Source of the DNA: JAWWPG01 sp038254365
Lineage (GTDB): Bacteria > Actinomycetota > Actinomycetes > Propionibacteriales > Nocardioidaceae
Length of the DNA stretch: 19,991 nt
Assembly: GCA_038254365.1 (NCBI GenBank)
Contig: JBBSGI010000054.1
Span: 1-19,991, forward strand
Direction of reading: 5' to 3'
The notes below the pieces were generated by a model. That model did no database searches. It worked only from the letters and a program-made list of their open reading frames with translations, and was not told the origin of the DNA. Made by a program: the position numbers and the translations under genes. Every line of letters starts with the position of its first letter. Position 1 is the stretch's first letter. Positions 13,997-19,991 of the stretch are shown one piece after another.

Positions 13997-15169
13997 TCAC
14001 TCGATACCGCCGCTCTGGATCGCCGCGCCGTCCGCGAAGTGCGGCCGGAGCGTGTTGTCGTACATCGACAGCGCAGAGCCGATCGCCATGTGCATGTCGA
14101 GGTACTTGTAGGTGCCGAGGCGGCCACCGAACAGCACGTTGGGCTCCGCCTTGGCGAGCTCGCGGTAGGCGAGCAACTTGGCCCGGTCCTCCGCCGTGTT
14201 GATCGGGTAGTAGGGCTCGTCGCCGGGCTCTGCGAACCGAGAATACTCGTGGACGATCACCGTCTTGTCCTTCGGGTACCACTCGCGCTCGGGATGGAAG
14301 TGCCGGAACTCGTGGATCCGGGTGTACGGCACATCCTCGTCGGCGTAGTTCATCACCGAGGTGCCCTGGAAGTCGCCGACGTTCTCGACGGACACCGTCA
14401 GGTCGACGGTGCGCCAGGACAGCTGGCCAGCCGAGCTCCCGAAGTAGGCATCCAGCGGACCGGTGTAGACGACCGGCAGCTGTCCCACGAACTCGTCGCG
14501 TACGTCGAAGAAGTCAGTGTTGAGGCGCACCTCGATGTTGGGGTGGTCGACCATCCGCTCGAGCCACGCGGTGTAACCGTCGACCGGCAGACCCTCGTAG
14601 GTGTCGTTGAAGTACCGGTTGTCGAACGTGTACCGGACCGGGAGGCGGGTGATGATCTCCGGCGCCAGGTCCTTGGGGTCGGTCTGCCACTGCTTGGCGG
14701 TGTAGCCCCGGACGAACGCCTCGTACAGCGGCCGGCCGATCAGCGAGATCGCCTTCTCCTCGAGGTTCTTCGCGTCCGAGGTAGCGATCTCGCTGGCCTG
14801 CTCCGACACCAGCTGGCGGGCCTGCCTGGGGCTGAACGACTTCCCGAAGAACTGGTTGATCAGCGCCAGGTTCATCGGGAACGTGTAGACCTGGCCCTCG
14901 TACTTGGTGAAGACTCGGTGCTGGTACCCGGTGAACGCGGTGAACCTGTTGACGTACTCCCAGACCCGCTTGTTGGAGGTGTGGAACAGGTGGGCGCCGT
15001 ACTGGTGCACCTCGATGCCGGTCTCCGGTTCGGGGGCGCTGTAGGCGTTGCCGCCGACGTGGTGGCGCCGGTCCAGGATGAGCACCTTCAACCCCAGGTC
15101 GTTGGCGCAACGCTCGGCTATCGTGAGTCCGAACAGGCCGGAACCCACCACTACCAGATCTGCATTCAC
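13997..15169 (-). CDS. glf: UDP-galactopyranose mutase
   Basis: This 390-residue flavoenzyme converts UDP-galactopyranose to UDP-galactofuranose, the donor for galactan. It has the FAD-binding GSGLFG (9-14), GGNAYS at 39-44, HQYGAHLFHT (55-64), YTAKQW in mid-protein and the C-terminal GRLGTYKYLDMHMAIGSAL, which binds substrate and flavin. The length is normal. A GGAGAG ribosome binding site lies 7 nt upstream of the ATG. It starts 33 bp after the upstream GT2 and is followed 32 bp later by wzm, so all are probably one transcript. Confidence 0.96.
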   Translation of the reverse strand: MNADLVVVGSGLFGLTIAERCANDLGLKVLILDRRHHVGGNAYSAPEPETGIEVHQYGAHLFHTSNKRVWEYVNRFTAFTGYQHRVFTKYEGQVYTFPMNLALINQFFGKSFSPRQARQLVSEQASEIATSDAKNLEEKAISLIGRPLYEAFVRGYTAKQWQTDPKDLAPEIITRLPVRYTFDNRYFNDTYEGLPVDGYTAWLERMVDHPNIEVRLNTDFFDVRDEFVGQLPVVYTGPLDAYFGSSAGQLSWRTVDLTVSVENVGDFQGTSVMNYADEDVPYTRIHEFRHFHPEREWYPKDKTVIVHEYSRFAEPGDEPYYPINTAEDRAKLLAYRELAKAEPNVLFGGRLGTYKYLDMHMAIGSALSMYDNTLRPHFADGAAIQSGGIE

Positions 15170-15202
15170 AAGCTCTCCACGTCTCCTCGTCCCGGGCCGA
15201 GT

Positions 15203-16060
15203 CTAAACGAGCCGACGGGGTCCTCCGGTTCCGTGCTCTCCGCGGCGCGCGATCCATCGCCGGTAGGCCGCCTTGCGGATCTGCTCCGGAACCAGCCGGT
15301 AAGCGCCCCGGAGGGCGACATTTCGGACGAACTGCGCTCGGGAGGTGAACCCGAGGCCATAAAGCCGTCGTTGCAACGCCCATTCGGACTTGAGCAAGGT
15401 CACACCCCCGCGCCGGGCGTAGGCGCCGGCGCCGACCCGGTACAGCACCAGTGGCTCGGCGACGTTCGCCACCTGGGCCCCGTTCTGGATCATCTTCGCG
15501 AACAGCAGGTAGTCCTCCATCAGCGGCAGGCTGCGGTACCCGCCGACCGCCTGCACGGCCGACCGCCGGTAGACGATAGTCGGGTGGTTGAACGGCTGGT
15601 GGAAGCGGGAGTAGCGGACGATCTCCGCCGGGTCGAGCGGCGGGACCCGGCGGCCGACAATGTCCTCCGGCGAGGTGCCGAACTCCAGGAGCGACGAGCC
15701 GACCAGGTCGGCGCCGGCCTCCACGGCCGGCACCTGCACTTCGAACCTGCGGGGGAACGCGATGTCGTCCGCGTCCATTCTGGCGATGATGTCGTGTGCG
15801 CAGGCCTCCATCCCCCGGTCCAGCGCCGGTCCGAGACCGACGTTCGAGTCGAGCACGAGCAGCCGAGCGGGCACCGGGGAGGTCTCGACGAGGACGGCGA
15901 TCATCGCCGCCAGCTGCTCCGGAACCGGCCCGTCCTGGACGAGCACCACGTCGTCGGGCGGCCGGGTCTGGTCGTGCACGACGGAGCGGTACGCGGCCTC
16001 GAGGAACCCCGGGTCGTCGCCTCCGTACACGCTCATCAGCAGGCTGAACGCCTCAGCCAC
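15203..16060 (-). CDS. Family 2 glycosyltransferase
   Basis: This 285-residue GT2 opens with FSLLMSVYGGDDPGFLEAA and has the NVGLGPALDRGM nucleotide-sugar pocket segment. The metal-binding MDADD is at 95-99, and FNHPTIVYRRSAV and LPLMEDYLLFAKM (Glu182-Asp183, likely catalytic base region) follow. It resembles WaaB/rhamnosyl- or galactosyl-type transferases of envelope clusters; donor and acceptor cannot be fixed. The basic C-terminus (YRRWIARRGEH) may touch the membrane. The GTG start overlaps the end of the GlfT1-like gene by 8 bp, and glf follows 33 bp downstream, so it probably belongs to the same galactan-type assembly pathway. Confidence 0.88.
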   Translation of the reverse strand: MAEAFSLLMSVYGGDDPGFLEAAYRSVVHDQTRPPDDVVLVQDGPVPEQLAAMIAVLVETSPVPARLLVLDSNVGLGPALDRGMEACAHDIIARMDADDIAFPRRFEVQVPAVEAGADLVGSSLLEFGTSPEDIVGRRVPPLDPAEIVRYSRFHQPFNHPTIVYRRSAVQAVGGYRSLPLMEDYLLFAKMIQNGAQVANVAEPLVLYRVGAGAYARRGGVTLLKSEWALQRRLYGLGFTSRAQFVRNVALRGAYRLVPEQIRKAAYRRWIARRGEHGTGGPRRLV

Positions 16061-16985
16061 GGCCGGCCCCCGGCGGGCGGGTCGCCTCGGCGAGCACGGC
16101 GTCGTTGGGTCTCGGGCCGCGCAGCAGGCCGAGCACCAGGCCGCGGACCAGGCAGCGCAGCAGCGTGCCCCGGTCGCGGGAGCGGGCGATGGTGCTCGCC
16201 CAGCGGAGCCCCGAGCGTCCGCCGTAGACCAGCTTCTCGAACGGGCTGAGGCCGGTCGAACGCGTGAACAACCACACCTTGTTTCGGACCTCGTAGAAGA
16301 ACCGCTCCCCCGGGTCCGTGTCGGTCGAGGCGAACCCGGCCGTCTTGTGTACGACGACCGAGGCCGGGCAGAAGATGCCGACGTTGCCGCGGACGACCCG
16401 GGTGGTGAACTCGAAGTCGTCGTTCCAGAGGAAGTAGTCCGCGATGGGCAGCCCCCGGTCGCGTACGACCGAACCGTCGACGAGCACGGAGACGAACGAC
16501 GCGGAACGGATGGGGACGCAACCGATGCCGGCCGCCCGCTCGCTCGCCACCCGGCCCGCCCAGGGCCGGCGACGCGGGGTGTTCATCGGGTGGTCCCGGC
16601 CGTCGGTCCACACCACGCGGCTCGCGACAAGTGCCGGTGCCGGGCCGGGATAGGCCGCATGTGCGTCGACCAGCGCCTGGAGCGCATTCGGTTCCGGGAC
16701 GGTGTCGTCGTCCATCAGCCAGAGCAGGGCGCCGGGAGCTGCGACGAGCGCCTCGCGGATGCCGAGGGCGAACCCACCGGCGCCGCCTGTGTTCCGCGTC
16801 GTCCGGATCGCGTCGACGCCGGGGAACTCGGCTCTGAGCAGCCTGTCGGTGCCGTCGGTGGAGGCATTGTCGACGACGACGACCCGGTCGGGACGGCGGG
16901 TCTGCCCGAGAGAAGCCCGTAGCGACTCAGCCAGCAGGTCACGGCGGTTCCAGGTGACCACGACGGCGACAATGGGTTGCGTCAC
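16053..16985 (-). CDS. GlfT1-like galactofuranosyltransferase (GT2)
   Basis: This 310-residue GT2 has a start typical of galactofuranosyl/rhamnosyl transferases (VAVVVTWNRRDLL and VVVVDNASTDGT). It then has NTGGAGGFALGIREAL, the metal site WLMDDDT (Asp92-94), WNDDFEF at 187-193 (acceptor/base motif of GlfT enzymes), His213 in VVHKTA and GERFFYEVRN. The NxGGAGGFALG and GxRFFxxRN blocks resemble mycobacterial GlfT1 (Rv3782), which adds the first galactofuranoses to the lipid-linked linker. With glf, wzm and wzt immediately downstream this assignment fits, but substrate is inferred. The GTG start overlaps the stop of the truncated methyltransferase (GTGA). Confidence 0.82.
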   Translation of the reverse strand: MTQPIVAVVVTWNRRDLLAESLRASLGQTRRPDRVVVVDNASTDGTDRLLRAEFPGVDAIRTTRNTGGAGGFALGIREALVAAPGALLWLMDDDTVPEPNALQALVDAHAAYPGPAPALVASRVVWTDGRDHPMNTPRRRPWAGRVASERAAGIGCVPIRSASFVSVLVDGSVVRDRGLPIADYFLWNDDFEFTTRVVRGNVGIFCPASVVVHKTAGFASTDTDPGERFFYEVRNKVWLFTRSTGLSPFEKLVYGGRSGLRWASTIARSRDRGTLLRCLVRGLVLGLLRGPRPNDAVLAEATRPPGAGRG

Positions 16986-18484
16986 GCGCTACCCGGCTGA
17001 TTGTCCGACTCGAGGTACGCGAACGGGTCGTAGTCACGCTCTCCCTCGACCATCTGTCGGTTGAGCTCGGTCAGCCGCGCGACCAGCTCGGTCTCGGGCC
17101 AGTCGACGCGCAGAGCATCGGCGACCTGGATCGACGGAAGGGAGACCAGCGGTAGTGGCGGCTCGGCTTCGCCGTACCGCTCGATCATCTGCCGGTGACC
17201 CATCCACAGGGTGACGCGAGCGATCATCACCGCCGATCGCTCGATGTCGATGCCCTGCATGTTGGTCAGCGGCACGAAAGGCCATGGCCGAGGCGGCTCT
17301 GGCAGACCGGTGGACTTGGCCAGCTCGCTGATGCGGTTCTTCAGCAGATGCTCCAGGGCTCGGAGCTCGCGGTAGGCGACGTACAAGAAGTTCCCGCAGC
17401 CACACGCCGGGTCGAGCACCTTGAAGGCGCAGAGCTCGTCGAGCAAGTCGCGAGCCTGCAGCGGCGCGGCGACCGCGTCGATGCGCTCCTGCCACGGGCG
17501 AACGATCGTCGGCGTGACGATCTTCATGATGTCGGCCTCGTGGGTGTAGTGCGCGCCGAGCTCCCACCGGCGCTCCCGACCGAGCACACCCTCCATCAGC
17601 GAGCCGAAGATCGTCGGATCGACGCGCTGCCAGTCGAACTCGGAGGCCTCGAGGAGCACTTGAAGCTCGTCGACCGTGAGATCGACCTCCGCGGGGTCGG
17701 CGAACAACTCGCCGTTCACATAGGTCGTACCCTCGAGAACCCCCTTGCGGTTGTGGCCGCCCTTCTGGTTGAGCACCCGGAACAGGAACCCGATCCGCTC
17801 AGCGGACGACCCGCCCCGCTGGATCAGCTGCCCCACGGTCGTCTGCAACGGATACCCGCTGAGCATGCCCAGATCCTCAGCGAAGAGACACCAGACGGCC
17901 TGCATGACGAAGCGTTGGATCTCGTCGACGGGCGCGGCGCTGCGCTCGACGAGGGATTGGTAGACGCTGGCCACCCGCTCGGCCGCCTGCTTAGTGAGCT
18001 CACGGTGATGCTCGACGAACACCGGCTCGACGTTCGGGCCGATCAGGAAGCTGAGGGCGTCGTACCGGTCGGGCAGTTCTTCGAGGTCGAAGTCAATCCG
18101 CGGCTTGGCGGGATAGCGACCCGGCTCCCAGATCTCGAACTTCTGGAACGAGCGGATGACGACCCAGCTGGCGGCCGGGATCGCGTGCTCCTCGTCGGCG
18201 GACTCCTCCCAGTAGCGCTTGATCTGGTCACGTCCCGCGGCCACCTCCACGCCGGGCTTCTTCATCTCGAAGATGCAGATGCCGGGCCAGTGCAGGTCCA
18301 TGAATCCGGCCGACGCCGTGAAGTCCTCGAACTTCGCCCCGGCCTCGAAGCGGTCAGTGCCGTAGCACGCGAAGAGCTCGTTGAGGAACGTCTGGGCCTC
18401 AGCTCGTTCACCGCCTGAGTACGAGCTCCATTTCGTGACGAAGGCACGCAGCGCGTGCTGGATCTCCGCCCCGCTCCTGGCCAT
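16982..18484 (-). CDS. Truncated MmeI-like type IIL restriction-modification protein
   Basis: This 500-residue protein has MmeI-family architecture. Its N-terminal nuclease-like domain begins FLNELFACYG and has Asp63, Glu73 and Lys75 (DLHWPGICIFEMKKPG, a D-x9-ExK arrangement). A helical spacer (about 160-300) follows, then GAHYTHEADIMKIV, SAM-binding motif I DPACGCGNFLYVA (358-370) and GIDIERSAVMIARVTLWMGH (411-430). The protein then goes from ADALRVDWPE straight to a short tail, LVARLTELNRQMVEG and YDPF. The catalytic NPPF/Y motif and the target-recognition domain expected next are absent; full-length relatives are about 900 residues. It is probably inactive as a methyltransferase. It may be an internal-deletion remnant with its original 3' end, because the stop overlaps the next gene (GTGA). 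The 87-residue gene lies 8 bp upstream. Confidence 0.82.
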   Translation of the reverse strand: MARSGAEIQHALRAFVTKWSSYSGGERAEAQTFLNELFACYGTDRFEAGAKFEDFTASAGFMDLHWPGICIFEMKKPGVEVAAGRDQIKRYWEESADEEHAIPAASWVVIRSFQKFEIWEPGRYPAKPRIDFDLEELPDRYDALSFLIGPNVEPVFVEHHRELTKQAAERVASVYQSLVERSAAPVDEIQRFVMQAVWCLFAEDLGMLSGYPLQTTVGQLIQRGGSSAERIGFLFRVLNQKGGHNRKGVLEGTTYVNGELFADPAEVDLTVDELQVLLEASEFDWQRVDPTIFGSLMEGVLGRERRWELGAHYTHEADIMKIVTPTIVRPWQERIDAVAAPLQARDLLDELCAFKVLDPACGCGNFLYVAYRELRALEHLLKNRISELAKSTGLPEPPRPWPFVPLTNMQGIDIERSAVMIARVTLWMGHRQMIERYGEAEPPLPLVSLPSIQVADALRVDWPETELVARLTELNRQMVEGERDYDPFAYLESDNQPGSA

Positions 18485-18492
18485 GAGAGGCG

Positions 18493-18756
18493 TCAGAGGA
18501 GGCGGAGCGAGTCGCCGGCGAAGTAGGTGTCCTGCTGCAGGCGCTTGCGAACCCGCTCGAGATCCTTGATCGCCTGCCCAAGCGCCAGCTCCGCGTTGCT
18601 GTCGACCCCGTCCTTGGCGATGAGGCGCTGAGCCTTCTTGGCTCGGGCGAGGGTGTGCTCAAGGTTGAGCAGCACGTCGGAAACATGGCCAGCAGCAGTC
18701 TCCAAAGCTGCCTGCTGGGCGCTTCGCTGCTGGACGGGCTCGGACAACGGGCTCAC
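18493..18756 (-). CDS. Small helical/coiled-coil protein, unknown function
   Basis: I do not recognise this 87-residue protein. It is almost entirely helix-forming and charged, with heptad-like spacing (VSDVLLNLEHTLARAKKAQ, then ALGQAIKDLERVRKRLQQ). It has no signal peptide, TM helix or cysteine. The GTG start has GGAGTG 2 nt upstream, a close but usable site. A TAGGGT -10 candidate lies at 18777-18782, so it is probably the first gene of the transcript. The truncated MmeI-like gene follows after 8 bp, suggesting it is an accessory of that restriction-modification unit, or was before the deletion. Confidence 0.7.
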   Translation of the reverse strand: MSPLSEPVQQRSAQQAALETAAGHVSDVLLNLEHTLARAKKAQRLIAKDGVDSNAELALGQAIKDLERVRKRLQQDTYFAGDSLRLL

Positions 18757-18776
18757 CTCACTCCACGACGACCCTC

Positions 18777-18782
18777 ACCCTA
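18777..18782 (-). promoter_or_regulatory. Candidate -10 box (TAGGGT) upstream of the small coiled-coil gene
   Basis: TAGGGT on the minus strand lies about 20 nt before the GTG at 18756 and fits TANNNT. No -35 is evident. It may drive the string from the small gene through wzt. Confidence 0.3.
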
Positions 18783-18839
18783 TGACATGGCACTGACTGA
18801 CTGGCCGTCATCCACACCCGAAAGTGAAGACGGGCGCCG

Positions 18840-19991
18840 TCAGCAGCTGCTGCTGAGGTCAGACGTGTCGTTCGGCGCGTAGCTCGCCTGGGAGCTGTCC
18901 CTACCGCCCACCGCCGGGGGTCGCTTCGGGTGACCTGGTGCCCGACTGGTCCCAGCTGCCTCGGACTTGGCGATCGCGGCCATCACCATGACCCGGATCA
19001 GCCGGAAGTCGGGATCGCCGGTGTTGATCGTGGGCGGCACGAACGACACGGTCGTCACCGGCAGGTTGCGCGCCATCATTGCGAGGCCGACGAACGTGTG
19101 GATCTCCCCGGCCGGGATCGATGTCGAGAGGATCTCCTTGCCGGCCGAGGCGATCGCTCCGAACTTCGTGAGCACGGTCTGGGGGTCGAGCTGGTGCAGC
19201 ATGGCGTTCAGCACACACTTCTGCCGGGCCATCCGGGCGTAGTCGCTCGACCACACCCGGCTGCGGGCGTACCAGGTGGTCTGGAACCCGTTGAGCCTCT
19301 GCTTACCCGGCTTGATGTAGCCGGTGATCGAGTGCCCGATCCCGCCGATCGGGATCTCCTGGTGGACGTTGATCGTGACGCCGCCGAGCGCATCCACCAG
19401 CTGTTGGAACCCGCCGATGTCGATCAGGACGTAGTAGTTGATCGTGAGTCCGGTGATCTGCTCGATCGCCTGGGTCGTCGCCAGCACCCCGGGGTTCTCA
19501 ACGCCCGGAAACAGCGACGCATGGTCGGTAGCCCAGGTATTCACGCCGTTGAGCAGGCACTCCTCCGCGCAGCCCTTCCAGGTGAAGCCGTTCGGGAACT
19601 GCTGGTGCATCACCGTTCCGGGCGGGAAGGGGACGTCGGCCAGGTTGCGCGGCAGGCTGAACAGCACCGTCCGCCCGGTCTCCTGGTCGACGCTGGCGAC
19701 GGTCATGCTGTCCGGCCGCAGGCCGATGCGGTCGGGACCCGCGTCGCCGCCAAGCAGCAAGATGTTGTAGCGCCCGTCCTCGGCCTGGGTCGCCTGGTGC
19801 CCGATGAAGACCGTCTGGATGAAGTTCTTCTCCACGGCGACCAGGTGGCTGGCGTACAGGAGACCACCGGTCAATGACAGGCAGAGCACCCCATTGAGCG
19901 CCGTCATCACGAGCCGCTGGGTCTGCTGCAGGCCGAGCGGGTCGGCGATCCGCCACGCGTCGATGAGGAGATAGGCCCAGCCCACGGCGTA
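18840..19991 (-). CDS. LCP (LytR-CpsA-Psr) family glycopolymer ligase, 5' end beyond window
   Basis: The frame is open to the right edge, so the N-terminus is missing; a GTG at 19985 is probably internal because the sequence there reads as part of a TM segment (VGWAYLLIDAWRI). A second TM (LVMTALNGVLCLSLTGGLLYA) follows, then the LCP catalytic domain: NILLLGGDAGPDRIGLRPDS, MTVASVDQETGRTVLFSLPR and YARSRVWSSDYARMARQK. The Arg/Asp residues bind polyprenyl pyrophosphate. A Cys pair in KGCAEECLLNGV is usual for actinobacterial members and probably forms a disulfide. These enzymes transfer lipid-linked wall polymers onto peptidoglycan outside the membrane; substrate is unproven, but the adjacent galactan-type cluster is an obvious candidate. 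The C-terminal 40 residues are low complexity. Confidence 0.9.
   Translation of the reverse strand, partial: YAVGWAYLLIDAWRIADPLGLQQTQRLVMTALNGVLCLSLTGGLLYASHLVAVEKNFIQTVFIGHQATQAEDGRYNILLLGGDAGPDRIGLRPDSMTVASVDQETGRTVLFSLPRNLADVPFPPGTVMHQQFPNGFTWKGCAEECLLNGVNTWATDHASLFPGVENPGVLATTQAIEQITGLTINYYVLIDIGGFQQLVDALGGVTINVHQEIPIGGIGHSITGYIKPGKQRLNGFQTTWYARSRVWSSDYARMARQKCVLNAMLHQLDPQTVLTKFGAIASAGKEILSTSIPAGEIHTFVGLAMMARNLPVTTVSFVPPTINTGDPDFRLIRVMVMAAIAKSEAAGTSRAPGHPKRPPAVGGRDSSQASYAPNDTSDLSSSC

Noticed and set aside
13943..16249. 768-codon plus-strand open frame antisense to glf and the GT2 gene
   Set aside because: Val/Leu/Asp-rich shadow of real minus-strand enzymes with catalytic motifs; no family match.
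17195..18418. Plus-strand open frame antisense to the MmeI-like gene
   Set aside because: Shadow frame; the minus strand shows nuclease and SAM motifs.
18841..18852. CAGCAGCTGCTG palindrome as a terminator of the LCP gene
   Set aside because: It is the Ser-Ser-Ser-Cys coding end of the protein, with no loop and no T-run.

Overview
The window is about 70% GC or more by eye, is densely packed with ATGA/GTGA gene overlaps and uses many GTG starts. The gene set (WhiB regulator, F420 genes, DUF3499, DUF5719, TIGR03089, LCP ligase, galactan-type wall genes) is that of a high-GC actinobacterium. The order manB / zincin-like protein / DUF3499 / DUF5719 / glycosyltransferase / WhiB / FbiA-FbiB matches the conserved locus around whiB2-fbiA-fbiB of Mycobacterium and Streptomyces. 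A non-mycolate member such as Nocardioidaceae is my best guess; this is inference, not a database match.

Left part (1-5999): the minus strand carries a zincin-like gene followed 3 bp later by the 5' end of phosphomannomutase manB, which runs off the left edge. Divergent from them is DUF3499 on plus. DUF3499 ends inside a 21-bp repeat array (1091-1268; five forward and three inverted units) lying between it and the convergent minus-strand pair DUF5719 / giant membrane glycosyltransferase. A WhiB gene lies upstream of that glycosyltransferase.

Middle (6000-11299): the whiB promoter region contains a perfect 14-bp palindrome. Beyond it, a four-TM protein with a Pro/Gly/Gln-rich repeat tail is divergent from a tightly packed plus-strand operon: fbiA, fbiB, a CDP-alcohol phosphatidyltransferase, a cytidylyltransferase-like protein and a TIGR03089 adenylation-like protein. 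FbiA and FbiB make and glutamylate the F420 deazaflavin cofactor, but this FbiB lacks the C-terminal nitroreductase domain of the mycobacterial enzyme.

Right part (11372-19991): galE (plus) converges on, and overlaps, a minus-strand gene string. In transcription order this is a small coiled-coil protein, a truncated MmeI-like restriction-modification protein, a GlfT1-like galactofuranosyltransferase, a second GT2, glf, wzm and wzt. GalE makes UDP-galactopyranose, Glf converts it to UDP-galactofuranose, the GT2 enzymes would add sugars to a lipid carrier, and Wzm/Wzt would export the polymer. An LCP ligase at the right edge (partial) could attach such a polymer to peptidoglycan. The restriction-modification fragment at the head of this run keeps a nuclease-like motif and SAM-binding motif I but lacks the catalytic NPPF/Y motif and the target-recognition region.

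The items most worth a second look are the truncated MmeI-like gene coupled to the galactan operon, the 21-bp mirror-image repeat array, the FbiB without a reductase domain, the phosphatidyltransferase/cytidylyltransferase pair in the F420 operon, and the palindrome over the whiB promoter. No tRNA, rRNA, CRISPR array or insertion sequence was recognised.
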